DNA of 64,000 bases from Hippophae tibetana (taxonomy: Eukaryota; Streptophyta; Magnoliopsida; Rosales; Elaeagnaceae): positions 29,142,001-29,206,000 of the forward strand of contig CM072806.1 of assembly GCA_037013495.1 (NCBI GenBank). The letters are read 5' to 3'. A model generated the notes under the pieces. The model ran no database searches, had not been told where the DNA came from, and saw nothing but the letters and a program-made list of their open reading frames with translations. Shown in pieces: positions 1-11,535 of the stretch. Made by a program: the position numbers and the translations under genes. The number at the start of each line of letters is the position of its first letter. The stretch's first letter is position 1.

Positions 1-339
1 TTAATTACACATAATCATGTTCATAAATCTCATATTTTTCATAAAGAAAGACATAAAAATGATAAAGAAAAGAGTAGAAAAGGAATTATAATCAATCTCT
101 TGAATTGTAATATTAATTTCCTCTTGAATCTCCACCAAAATTGTGTTCTCTCTTAAATTTTTCTCTCTTTTTAACTCTAAAAGCTTACCAAAATTATGCT
201 AATGGAGGCTAATTAGGATTTATGGAGTGATTAGGGGCTTAAATAAAGCTCAAGTGTGATATAAACCGTCCGATCAACTTCAAATCAAGGGCTACGATCA
301 AAACAAGCAAAACTAACAGTTTCATCCAATAACATCGTA

Positions 340-859
340 ACACGTGGCATTAGGAATTGATTGGGCGAATCAGGTAGCGACGCATGGCAAGAGAGATTGG
401 TTAAGTTCAACGCTCACCGATTCAGTAACACGTGGCGCGACGTGATTCGTAGGAACATATGGCATGACGTACGGGTGGAAGGCGCGGAGCAATGGCGTGG
501 TGACACATGGCATGACACGTTGGCCGATTTCCAAATTCAGATTGAACGTCGTGTTGACATGTGGCATATGTTTCGTCTTCCTCACATGCGGCAGAACATG
601 ATTCATTCTCCATGCTTACGTGGCGTCCGTGTGGCTTGCCCAGTCAGCTTCTTTGCTTGCATAACATGCCATATGGTAGCTTCTGATTGGTCATGTGTTA
701 AAAATTCATAAAAAATGCATAAAAATTACATTTTCACCCTTTTTCACTAAAAAATTTATATATATATTTGTTTTGCCAAAACAATACTACTTATTAAATA
801 AAACAAGTAAATATTAAGTAAAAAAGTGCGCTAATGACTCTATTTTTATAAAGTCATCA
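340..859. repeat. CACGTGGC-rich dispersed repeat, copy A
   Basis: This stretch is richer in G and C than its surroundings. It carries many variants of an ACACGTGGC-like word, for example near 340, 428, 503, 557 and 617. It ends in an AT-rich tail whose last part reads AGTCATCA. The same sequence recurs in diverged form about 560 bp downstream. A reading frame of 116 codons crosses it, but the copy at 975 does not keep that frame, so I do not call a gene. It is probably part of an LTR or another repeat family; the family is not recognised. Confidence 0.6.
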
Positions 860-974
860 AATATTAGACCATCACATGGTAAAAATTGGGTTCATAGGAT
901 CCCTAGATTAATAAATTAACTACACATAATTGTAATTTACTAGGAGAATGAGAGCTCGACTTGTGACAGGGGAG

Positions 975-1412
975 ACTAATTTGAGTCAACACATGCTGAG
1001 TCAACACCATGTGGCGCAACATGATTCATAATAACAGATGGTGTGGTGCACGGGTGGAAGGTAGTGAGTAATCGCGTCGCAACACGTGCTAGTGAGGTTT
1101 CATCGATCTTTGAACTCAGATTGAAAGTCGTGCTGACACGTGCGACTTAACGTGGTTCATTGTCCCTCATTGAGTGTCGTGCATATGGCTTACCTACTCA
1201 GCTTCTTTGTTTATGTGGCATGCCATGTGGCAGCTCCTAATTGGCCCTGCGTTAAATCCCAAAAAATTCCAAAATTTATATTTTCACCCTTTTTCACTAA
1301 AAAGTTTATATTTAAATATTTTTTGCCCCAAAAATTATAATTATTGAATAAAACAAGTAAATATTAAGTAAAATAAATGTGCTCATGACTCTACTTTCAT
1401 AGAGTCATCATT
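975..1412. repeat. CACGTGGC-rich dispersed repeat, copy B
   Basis: This is a diverged second copy of the repeat at 340-859. The shared order is the CACGTGGC-like words, the block ending in a CATGCCATRTGGYAGC-like word, the TTTTCACCCTTTTTCACTAA block, the AAACAAGTAAATATTAAGTA block and the terminal AGTCATCA. Just upstream, 912-935 resembles the first bases of the window, so the duplicated unit may be longer than the part that aligns easily. Copy A has roughly 340 bp in its front part that copy B lacks. Confidence 0.6.
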
Positions 1413-2054
1413 GGCCTTCTAGTTTTGGGGATCCTTTAATTTAATTCTTTCAAAGCTTAATATTGTTTCTCAAATAAGTCCACAAAGGCTTCTCACAACA
1501 GGTTAATTGCTTATGGCATTGTAATAAATTGAAATGTTGAGTCAACCCCTATTTCTTTGTTTAAGGACCCTCGTGAAGACATGGTAACAAGAACAAGCAA
1601 CTATAACATAAAATGGTTAGATTTAGTGTTAGTTACATTGTACACTCTTTTTTTGTCACTCGTGCTCTTGTGTATAACCTCACTCAAGTCCTCTTTTTGG
1701 GTTCTTTATTGAACACAATCAAAATTAATCAAAAATCAACTTGCAATAATTCAAACCACACAAATCAAACACATAGCTAGAATTAACATAAATTTTTGTT
1801 TTATAATTTTTTTGTGTTTTCAAAATTTAACAAGAACAATAGATGATAATGAAAAATGAAATCATATGTAAGGAAAGAAAGAATGAAAATGAAACCAAAT
1901 GAAACAAGAAAAGAGAATAAGAATAAAGAAATGAACAAATAATGCAATGGGATGTAAATTAAGTAGGAAGTAAATAGATTCTTAGAATAGAGTAAAGTTT
2001 GTATTATCTTATTTACCATGAAACCAAAAAAAAAAAAAGGATTCTACTGTCTAA

Positions 2055-2405
2055 GCCTTGTTCTGATACCAAATGATATGAATCTCACCAAAAAATGGAG
2101 ACCCAAAGATCAATATTGATCTTTTCACCAAGAATGTTCTAAATTAGATTGTAAAGATAAATAAAGCTAGGATCACGACCTGCTATCTATGATGAGACAA
2201 GTTTCTTGGTATCAAAGAATGATGTTTTAGACGTCACACCCATGAATAAGGGATGATGTGAGTGATAAGCCAAGTTTTGAATGCCACAAGATTGCTCTTG
2301 ATAAGTTTGGATAAAGTTCTTAATTGAACTAATGAATAATACTCTCATAAAATTATATTAAAAGTTAGTTGTTTAATTACAATACTCGACCTAAATATTT
2401 ATATT
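2055..2405 (-). mobile_element. Minus-strand LTR retrotransposon remnant: primer-binding site and LTR
   Basis: The complement of 2055-2071 reads TGGTATCAGAACAAGGC. This is the plant initiator-tRNA-Met primer-binding site that sits just inside a 5' LTR. The adjoining sequence from 2074 starts TGATATGAATCTCACC on the plus strand, so its complement ends in CA as an LTR 3' end should. The outer LTR boundary is unclear and is put near the start of the AT repeat at about 2405. The element body would extend leftward. No coding domain is visible at 1413-2054, which holds purine-rich, leader-like sequence only. Confidence 0.5.
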
Positions 2406-2431
2406 TATAGGTTAAAATAAAACAAACGTAG

Positions 2432-2433
<2 letters not shown>

Positions 2434-2464
<31 letters not shown>
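2434..2464. repeat. (AT)n microsatellite
   Basis: An uninterrupted run of alternating A and T, about 31 bp. It lies beside the LTR remnant that starts at 2074. Confidence 0.95.
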
Positions 2465-2467
<3 letters not shown>

Positions 2468-2484
2468 TTCTGAAAAATGAATAT

Positions 2485-3130
2485 AAAATCCTATGAAATA
2501 AAGTAAATATTAGACTTACTAAATAAACTATCAAACAAACAATGGTAATTATTTGGTACTAATGAATTCAAAATTGACACCCTGAGAGCATTTCTTTGAT
2601 AGCAATGCCTTTAAAAACTCACTTAGGTGCTTTAGATGAAAATTGATTGTTGATTTCATTAGTAACTAAATTTCATTCATTGTACGAGTTGTAGGATTTC
2701 ATAAACTGATTGAGTTCATCATCATCAAGGGATTAATATCGGGAAATATTGAATTAATAGTAGTAATCGCTATAAATATTAGTTTTGGGTTTTATGCAAT
2801 GATGTTTTGAGTTGGTTATTATCAACAGAGGTAAAGAATATAATGTTTTTGGAGGCTTTAATCGTGTTGTATCGAGCATTTTTGGAAAAAATTTCCAAAT
2901 CAGTATATGGAAAGTTAGAAAATAAAGATATCTTAATTTTCTTAGAGAAGGAAAATGGTTAAAATACACAAGTCCAAAATAATCATCCTACAAATGAAAA
3001 AGAGAAAAATAATTGGAGGTCAAGTGTTGATGGTCGTCAGTGGAATTTAATGCAAGCAACAATGATTGGAACTGAAATAGAGTGAAAGGAAAGAGAGATG
3101 AAGAAGAAAAAATGATTATTCTTTATCATA
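2485..3130. other. AT-rich intergenic stretch, no gene seen
   Basis: No recognisable protein, RNA gene or repeat structure was seen on either strand. The short minus-strand frame at 2754-2969 is low-complexity and has no family signature. Confidence 0.5.
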
Positions 3131-3505
3131 TGGAATGACCTTGAGCTCGATCCAACTAACAGCCCTAGCCATCAAACGAGTCAGCCTAGAAGGACCTGTT
3201 TATGTCCATGCCTACAATGACACCAATAGTATGTAGTATGGGTTTACCTACGCATTGGAGCTATGATGTTGTTAGGTCGACCTCCAAACCGAGCCATGGT
3301 GTCGTCGAACTCAAGCTTTAAATGTATTTTATTTTACTCTTGTACCTCTCTTACTCGTTATGATGTGTACCCCCTTATGTAATCAACATGTGTACATGTA
3401 ATGCTTTATATATACATAGACCACATAAAAGATCCACACTTTCTACAAAATTCTCTTACTTCTCTCTAGTTTATCTCTCTACAAATCAGACCAATCCTAA
3501 TATTT

Positions 3506-3522
3506 TGGCACCCACCGTGAGG
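3506..3522 (+). other. Primer-binding site of the Tat-lineage element
   Basis: The word TGGCACCCACCGTGAGG follows the TATA-containing, transcribed-looking LTR end (about 3400-3500) and precedes the gag region. Plant gypsy elements commonly carry TGGCGCCCACCGTGGGG-like sites here. Confidence 0.6.
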
Positions 3523-4119
3523 TTTAGATTCAAAGGTTGAGCTTTGTCTTTTGACACCATATTTTCAAGAATTCACCTAGAGTTCTGAGAGAGAGGCTTA
3601 CTAAGCAAGCATAGTTCCCAAGAATCACGAACATTATGGTAGGAACACGAGCTACTTCGCAATTAAGAATAGTGAATAAGGTGATGACATTAGCACAGGA
3701 TCACATCTTGCCATCTCGTAATAAGGCCAGACTGGAGATCGATCCCTATGAAGAGTTGACATATTAACTTCTTGAGCTAAGAAGAGAGCTCTAGGATACC
3801 CAGTGAGAAAAGGAGGTATTATGATTGCAGTCAGGTTTGGGTTCCCCTGAGGGTCAAGTCACTGACCTGGTTGGTGGGATCGAGCCAGATCATGATGTGA
3901 GAGAAGACCCAAAGGGAGAACACAATTGATAGTGATCCTCATCCTAGCTTGATGGGGCTTAGTAATGAGTAGTTTCTGCATGAGAAAAAATGCTTAGAGT
4001 TATGATTTCGAGCATTAGAGGAAGCTAACAAAAAGTAAGGCTAAACCTTAAAAAGGGAAAACGAAAGGTAAGATAAGAGTAAGGCATACTATGATGTGGA
4101 TGGGGATTACCATCAACTA

Positions 4120-5300
4120 TGTGTCTCCTTTTTTCTGATGAAATAGAGCACAACAAAGCCTCAACCAAGTTTAGTGCTCCCAAGTGCCTAGACTACCAAG
4201 GGACTAATGATCTGATACCTTATGTGTGCAATACATCAAGATGATTGTGGCACATGTGAGCCTTACTTAAGGTTAGAGTGATGCCATGATGTCTAAGCTG
4301 TTTACTACCATGCTATATGATGGTGCACAAAAGTGTTTCAATAATATGGCATCCCGTACCATAACCTCTTTCTCATAGTTTTTCAAGTTGTTCATCACCA
4401 ATTATGCCTACAACAAGCACTTAAGAAAGGAGTCTCCCCACCTCTTCTCAGTCACCCAAGGAAGGGGTGAGTCTATTGAAGAGTATATTAGAAGGTTTAG
4501 TGAGTAAAAGCTACATATATTATATTTCCCTAACTCTATTACGATAGAGGTCTTCAGGCGGGCTTTGCTAAGGAATTCCAATTTGTTTGCATAGCTGAAC
4601 GAGACAATCCCATAAAACTTGGAGGAAGCTTATGAAGAAGCAAGAAAATTTATCAATATGAAAAGAGAATTAGGTCTAGATTAGAGCAGAAAGGAAGTTG
4701 TTGAAGCTTTGCCATAAAAAGAGAAAAGAAAATAAGCCTAAACATAGAAAACTATTAAGACAAAAAGAATTAACAAAAACAAACAATTCACACCAATTCA
4801 CAGGGAAATTGGCCAATGACCTGGGAACATGAGGCCTAGGTAGAAGTCACTATCTCCCTTCAACGGTCCACCCTTAATAATGAGTGTAGCTCAAGTGGTG
4901 TTGAGAATAAAAGAAGAGCAAAATGTCATATGGCCACCAAAAATGAAGGCTTCTTTTAGGGACACATCTAAGTGGTATTCCTTTTACAAGAATGTAGACG
5001 ATAAGATGAGAGACTACAAGAATCTAAAAAAGTAAATAGGGGATCTGTTATCTAGAGGATATTTAAGGGACCTCGTAGGAGGAGAAAGGCAACAACCCAA
5101 ATGTGAAAATTTGAGGCTACCTACTCCATCAAGTGGTGGGATAAATCCACATAATGAATCCAATGTAAGGACTATTCATACCATACATGGAGGGCCCAAG
5201 CTTAATGGAACCTTCAATAACTCGCATAAAAGGTATGCCAGAGACTTGCATAGTTCATCGCATGTTTATAATGGAAAAGGTAAGGTTCTTATTTGAAATT
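4120..5300 (+). pseudogene. gag remnant of the Tat-lineage element
   Basis: Translated in shifting frames, this region shows the retrotransposon gag core around 4260-4680, with words such as HLFSVTQGRGESIEEYIRRF. A C-terminal part at 4970-5290 reads YLRDLVGG, then an HTIHGG word and KRYARDLH, which match the Tat-lineage gag C-terminus. Several stops interrupt it. It would have formed the capsid-like particle of the element and cannot now be translated as one protein. Confidence 0.65.
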
Positions 5301-5700
5301 ACCTTTACTAGGAGGGGTAATGCTTTTTTGACCCATGAAGACCCTTTGGTAATCACCCTAAGAATAGGATCCTATGATGTTTGTTGGATTATTATTGACA
5401 CTGAGAGCTAAGTCAACCTTCTTTTTATATCGACAACAAGGGCCTTAGTTATAAAGGAATGCAACATCATAAGAAAATAGCTACCCCTAGTGGGATTAAA
5501 TAGTAGCACTACCTATGCAATTGGAATAGTGGTGTTACCTATCATGGTGAAAGGATCTATAATGATTACCAATCTTGTGGTAATTGATATCCTAGCTCAC
5601 TACAATACCATCCTAGGCAAGCCAAGGATACACAAGATGAAGTGGTTTCATCCACCTTCCACCAAGTCATCAAATACCTAACTGAGGGGGGCATAAAGGA
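5283..5700 (+). pseudogene. Aspartic protease remnant of the Tat-lineage element
   Basis: Two overlapping frames hold the retropepsin-like domain: DPLVITLRIGSYDV, then an IIIDTES word where the active site is expected, then TYAIGIVVLP, then a YNTILGKPRIHKMKW word. Those words match the Tat-lineage protease in order and spacing. The catalytic triplet reads D-T-E instead of D-T/N-G, and a stop follows at once. The protease is therefore inactive as written. Confidence 0.65.
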
Positions 5701-6099
5701 CATAAGAGGAGACTTGGAAAAGGCCAGAGGTTTTTATAATGCCACTATGAAAGAGGCCACTCCCAAGTAGTAACCATACCATGGGCCTTCTCAAAAAATA
5801 TCATGAGGTAGATGTCTAGCAGAGTCTGTCAACTCAAGTGAGGTGTGAGATCTACCAATTAGAGACAAAGAGGAAGGCCATTCTCTAAAGCTAAGCATGA
5901 ACTTGACAAAAGAGGTTAGGGAGAAACTATCTCAATTCCTAAAAGTGAAATCTAGCATCTTCATATGGAGGCCTGTAGACATGCTTGAGATTGACCGAGA
6001 GATCATAACCCATAGGTTGAATATCAATTTTCAACCACAAAAAGAGGAAATTCCTTAGAGAAATGAATGAGGTGATTAAAGGTTAGTTCACCATCCTTA

Positions 6100-7340
6100 A
6101 AGGAATGAAGAGTATTAGAAAGATGAACTACCCCAACTGGTTGTCAAATATAGTACTGGTGACAAAGGCTGGTGAATTACCTTACATGTGTGTGACCTTT
6201 ACAAACTTAAATGATGCATGTCCAAAAGATTGTATCCCCTTTCTAAGTATTGATCAAATGGTTGATGTCGCTACCATTTTTAGCTTAATGAGTTTCCTAG
6301 ATGCATATTTTTGTTACCATTAGAGTAGAATGCACTCAAAGGATAAGGAGAAAACATCTTTCATTACTAAGGAAGGGACCTTTTGTTATACCAAAATGTC
6401 ATTAGGGTTAAAGAATGAGAGGGGCCACATATCAATGCCTTGTCAATAAGATATTTGTACACTAGTTGGGAAGAAATAAAAAGACATATGCATATGACAC
6501 AATGGAAAAGTCAACACAATCAGTAAACCATATCAAAAACTTAGAGGAAATATTTTTGTAATCTGAAGGTATGATATAATATTTAACCCTAAACAATGGG
6601 TTTCTCATGTTATTTCTAGAAAAAATTTAGGGTATCTTATATCTTCCTAAGGAATTGAAGCCAACCCAGACAAGATACAAGCCCTAATCAACACGAAGCC
6701 TCCTACCAATCTAAAGAGGATTCAACAATTGAACGAAAGAATAGTGGCACTAAACATATTCATTTCCAAATGCAAAAACAAGTGTTTTCCATTCTTCAAA
6801 ATGTTGAGTAAAACCATGTCAGGTTTAGGAACGAGGATTGTGACAAATCCTTTCAAGGAATTAAATAGTACTTGAGCAAGCCCTCAGTCCTAGTCAACCC
6901 TTTCCTAAGAGAAACACTTTATTTGTATTTGGTTGTTGCCCCAAGGACTTGTACTGTTGTACTCCTAGCTAAAAGAAACAAGGTCTAACACCCCATTTAC
7001 TACAACAGCTAAATCATGATAGACACCCAAAGTAGATACCCAACAATCGACAAGTTGGCCTTGGCCTTGAAATTGATGGCACAAAAGCTCAAACATTATT
7101 TTTTCTCGCACACAATGGTAGTACTTACCTCGCAGCTACTTAAAAATGTATTGATGTGGCTAGAAGTCATAGAGAGACTGGAAAAAATTTCCATAGAGTT
7201 GGAAGAGTATAATATCAAGAATATGTCTAGAACCTACATTAAGGGACAAATGGTGGTAGAGTTTGTTGCTATGTTTAATGAATCACAAGAGGATACAAGT
7301 GATCGGGTAAAAGAAAAATTATGTGGTGTGGATCAAAGGT
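6100..7340 (+). pseudogene. Reverse transcriptase-RNase H remnant of the Tat-lineage element
   Basis: The frame at 6105-6323 reads through the RT fingers, with WLSNIVLVTKAGELPYMCV, NLNDACPKDCIPF and FSLMSFLDAYFCYH, which are diverged forms of conserved gypsy RT blocks. The region after 6640 matches the RT thumb, with NPDKIQALINTKPPTNLKRI. The expected Y-V-D-D box near 6480 is replaced by a YAYDTM word. Many stops and frame changes interrupt it. Confidence 0.7.
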
Positions 7341-7363
7341 AAAGGCCATCCTAGTAGGTATTC

Positions 7364-7735
7364 ATTGAGGGCACACACAACTTCAATGGCACAGGGCTAG
7401 GGGTGGTTATAATTGATCATGAGGAAAAATGTTTCAAGTATGTTGTCATTATGGATTTCCAAGCAACTAATAACATCCTAGAGTATAAGGTAGCTATATT
7501 TGAAGCCATGACGACAAAGATGCTTAGAGCGAATAGCATCACCTTGCATAGTGACTCACGATTGGTGGTCAACTAGTACTTGGGCATGTTTGAGGCTAAA
7601 GACAACAAGATGAGAAGATATCTGAAAAGACTAAGAAAAGAGTGCTCAAAATTTTCAAACTTTGATATCAATCAAATATCTAGGAATGAGAATAGTCATG
7701 TTGATTCTTTGGCCACACAAGTCTCTATGCATGAG
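7364..7735 (+). pseudogene. Archaeal-type RNase H (aRNH) remnant of the Tat-lineage element
   Basis: The translation contains an NFNGTGLGVV word, NNILEYKVAIFEA, LHSDSRLVVN and EAKDNKMRRYLKRLRKECS, then ENSHVDSLATQVS. The order and spacing match the RNase HI fold of Tat elements, with the E of LEYKVA and the D of SDSRLV in place. A stop splits it after LVVN, at about 7576. Confidence 0.65.
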
Positions 7736-7935
7736 GCCAATCATACTCGAGTGGTGTCAGTAACAATCCTTACAGAGGCCAGTTTGAAGAAGGTTGAAAA
7801 AATGGTTGGGAGCGTGGATGCTTCCATAAGCCTATGGTTCACACCAATCTTTGACCTCCTGAAAATGGAGACCTACCCTAAGACTAGAAGCTCACTATGG
7901 AAATCAATGCCAAAGAAAGTTGATATATGATAGAA

Positions 7936-8150
7936 AATAATAATTTGAACAAAAAGACTACACTTGGACTTATGGCGCTTGTGCGTGGCTAGAGAGAGGT
8001 CCAAAAGAATTATGTTTGAAGCCCATAAGGGATATTGTAGTTATCATTAAGGTGGAAGAAGGCTTTCCTAGTAAATTGTGAGGAAGGAATACTACTGGCC
8101 CGCTATGCTAGAAGAGTGCACAAGGTATACCTAAGTGTGTGATAAGGGTC
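7936..8150 (+). pseudogene. Integrase N-terminal stub of the Tat-lineage element
   Basis: The sequence resembles the region leading into the HHCC zinc-binding part of gypsy integrase, with words like EGILLARYARRVHKVYL. It stops resembling pol after about 8145. The catalytic D-D-E core is missing. Confidence 0.45.
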
Positions 8151-9400
8151 AAAGATTCACCTAGGAGTTTTTATTTTATGCTTTGTTGATCCTAAGCGAG
8201 CATGTTAGTTTGATTAGCTTAATTGTTTATTTTCAAAATTTGAATTTAGTTGTTTGTTCTTAAATTGTTTTTTAGTTTATTTAAAATTTATTATTTAATA
8301 AAAAATCAAAAAATAACAAAAAAAATAAAGGGAGTAAAATTATTCTAACAATGAGATAAACTTCAAATATAATTTTGGATCACAAAAATATTATAATTTT
8401 TTTGGTTGATTTTTCATTGTTTAATTGAGTATTTTGTTCTGTGCATTTATATTTTTCCTTACAATTGGTGATCGATGTTAATATAAACCCCATCACACAC
8501 TTATTAGACACATAAGTATATTATGTTAAAGTTTATAATTAATTATGTGAGATTTTAGGGTTTGAAATAACCTTGATTATAAAAATTATGGTTAAACTCT
8601 ATCTTTCACTATATAAAATCATGCTATAGAAAGACACCTAGTTTTAAGATGACTACTTACTATGATGTGTGAAAGCTATCATAATGAGCAGAGAAAGCTA
8701 CCTCACAGCTAGTGTGAAAGTTATCATACTAGGTTTTTGTCTTGTGCATAATTCATTTAAAAGAAATGAAAGAAAGACAAAAATATATGAAAAAGTAATT
8801 ACTTATACAAAAAGAAAGAGTCACAGATGATTATGCTAAAAGAAAAATAAATAACCATTTCCTCATATAAATAATGAGAGGGAATTCAAAAAAAATATTA
8901 ATTAATTAAGTTCTTTATTGGTAAGAAAATTTTATTTGGTGTAAGTTTGAATTCAACTGCATTTCTTTCATGATAAGTGATACTCTCTTCTTTTAAATCT
9001 CTCATAACTAATCATAAATGGACCGATTGATATACTATTGTTGTTCTATTATTTGTAATACTTTGATCAATTGGCATTATGTCACCATATGTCTTGAAGA
9101 ATGTATGTGTGCTTTTTTAGAATACTTATCCATATTGTGAATAATTTAATTTTGTTAAAGAAAATTTTTTATCACAAAATTAATTATTTGAGTGAAGTTC
9201 ATGTTTTAATAAATCTGCTATCTTGATTTTTTTAAATAGGCACTTTTATCAAATCTTTGCTTTTTTTTAGTGTTTATGTGAAAATTTTGAGTAGATATAA
9301 GACTTAGGTAGAGTTTCACAATTTTCATAAATTATGATTGTCTATTGATCAACATTATTATCAATCGATCGAAATATGAATGTCTATGGATTGATATTAA
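8151..9400. other. AT-rich intergenic stretch, no gene seen
   Basis: No open frame, RNA gene or repeat family was recognised. Part of it could belong to the 5' LTR of the element whose ORF begins near 9400, because GATCGATC-like words near 9365 also occur in the candidate LTR at 11536-12909. I could not align the two. Confidence 0.4.
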
Positions 9401-9799
9401 TCTCAATCAATTGAACGGGTTCTGGTTATATACCCCTACTTTTTCCCCTCACCCCCACGAACCAAAACTCCCCTCTCATGCGCCCTTCGTTTTTCACTCA
9501 AAAACATATCAAACTCACTAATTTTTGTTGCTATTTCACCTAGGATTGATTGCTATTTACTTTTCTAGCATCAATCTCTACTAACACATCACATTTAAGC
9601 ATAAATTGCTACAACCCTTTTTCCCATTTTTTCTCATTTTCTCATCATACAAACCCACTTTTCTAACTTTGATTATGCAATTTTTTTCCCAACAATATTT
9701 CATTGACCTTGATTTCGGAACATTTTGGGTATTTTTCAATTGAAGGGGTATTTTTTCTTTACAAGTTTGTACTCGATTTTTCAAATGGATGCTAGACAA

Positions 9800-10870
9800 T
9801 GTGAACTTCCTCCCAATGCTTCAACTCCATATTCATCTCATTGGTGGGACAAAAAATTTGAATTAAGGTATCTGTCTACTATCAAAACGTCCAATTTTGA
9901 TTAAGTGTGGAATTACTTAGACTAAATTTCATGAAATTGGAATCACACGAGCCATTAGGGCTCTTAATTGGCCATCATTGTTCACACTTTCTAAATTATA
10001 TTACCCTACCCTAGTTTTTGAACTTTATGCTAACATTCACCCAAAAATTCTTCACTCTAGGCTAATGAGTTACAAGGTATTTGTTCAAAATAAAACAATT
10101 AACATCTACACCAAGAGAATCAACTCATTTTTGTCTATCACGAACACCAGGAATACCTATTTTCACTTGAAATGGTATAGCATTTCCAATGAGGATTTAT
10201 TGACCAAACTTTCTAGTTCACCCAATATCTAACGTAATGCTAAACAAATATACATTTCGACTAAATTCACTCATTTCTACTAGGTATTAATTAAAATCGT
10301 CTATGTAAATTTGCTAGTATCCAAGCACTCTTCTAAGATTGGCTATCTACATGGCAAGATTTTATATTTTATTGGAAATGGAATAGTTCAATATGGGTAT
10401 AGTCATTCAGGACGAAATAATAAACCAATTTCATATTATTAACCCAAGGATTAGCCTTCCTTATGATTTTCTCATCACTAAAGTAATTATTGCTATGAGT
10501 GTGCCACTAATAAGAGATTCATATTCGGTTTGACTGATGATTGATAATGGAAATTCAACCATTTCAAGACCATTTGTCTAGACATCAAAGAGACAAAGAC
10601 TACTGATGTTAGCATCAATAGAGGAGAAACTGTCGATGTTGGAACAAGTGATGGATGAGCTACTGATGATATTTTTGGAGATGAGGATACAAACAATATA
10701 CCTACTTATGAACCTTCTCGTCAGAACTTATTTACTTATTTGAAAATGAAATGTTTATGAGAATGGGAACATTGGAACAACAAATGAATACTATGAATGA
10801 ACGACAAGAAGAAATATATTTCACGATCAAAGACATCTACTCACAATATGGGTTTCAAGGTCCAGGATAA
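9800..10870 (+). pseudogene. 'Putative plant transposon protein' ORF, degenerate
   Basis: The clearest block is 9978-10232. It contains LYYPTLVFELYANIHPKI and then YKVFVQNKTINIYTKRINSF, which resemble the YPTLVREFYAN and NRLLGI blocks of the uncharacterised domain found in many plant retrotransposon-derived ORFs. Further on are DIKETKTTDV and a MNDKKKYISRSKTS tail near 10790, like the coiled C-terminal part of these proteins. Several stops break it. The function of the family is unknown. Confidence 0.45.
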
Positions 10871-11523
10871 TGATTTATTTTTATCTTATTTTTCTATTTT
10901 GTTCTGTTAATTATTTTGTTTGAAAGTCATTTTGTTTTTAACTTTTCATTTTTTCAAGTGTACTTGATATTTGTTTGTGCTATAAATAAATCATATTAAT
11001 CAATACATTACATTTGTTTCATTTGATAATTTGTGTTTCATCTATATGTTGCTTATTTTCTAGAATTTACTCTTCGATTTCACATTCATCTTAAATGAAA
11101 ATGCAACATTTTTTTGGTGGTTTATTTGTATGATAAAAAAAGGAAGAAAAAATAGAACTTTAAGAGAAAAAAATAGAAATATTATCATGTAAAATCTACA
11201 AAAATTAGAGAATTAGCTTGAAAATCCTTTTTAGAAATATTACACATAAAAGGAGTTGTGCTTTTAATTTCTATCTGTTAACTACTCACTCTTATGAATA
11301 ATCTTCGCTTTTCTATTGTTATATATACTGAATTAATGAATAATGAGTATTTTAAGATAAGTTGTTTAGTTTTTCATGTTTTTGTTTTTCAGTGTACGCA
11401 TGAGTTATCGAAATTCAAGTAAAGATGGTTTCAGTAGATCATAGGATAATTCCATTATGTAAAATTTATTTTTTCCTATGAGCGTTATGTAGTAAGAAAG
11501 AGGTTTTGTCACACAAATATTCC

Positions 11524-11535
11524 AAAGGGGGAGAA
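11524..11535 (+). other. Polypurine tract
   Basis: AAAGGGGGAGAA immediately precedes TGTATAATTTATG. In plant LTR elements a purine run of this type primes plus-strand DNA synthesis and abuts the 3' LTR, which normally begins TG. Confidence 0.55.

Larger units (their letters stand above)
3131..8150 (+). mobile_element. Degenerate Ty3/gypsy element, Tat lineage (Ogre/Retand-like)
   Basis: A plus-strand element in the order LTR-like region, primer-binding site, gag, protease, reverse transcriptase, RNase H, archaeal-type RNase H and an integrase stub. The primer-binding site begins at 3506 with TGGCACCCACCGTGAGG, a form typical of plant Ty3/gypsy elements. The second, archaeal-type RNase H after the RT-RNase H block marks the Tat lineage in established classification. 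Frames are broken by many stops and shifts. Pol ends abruptly in the integrase near 8145 and no 3' LTR was found, so the element is truncated. The 5' boundary is a guess. Confidence 0.75.

Noticed and set aside
361..711. 116-codon plus-strand frame in the CACGTGGC block
   Set aside because: The second copy of the repeat does not keep the frame, overlapping minus-strand frames are equally open, and no protein family is recognised.
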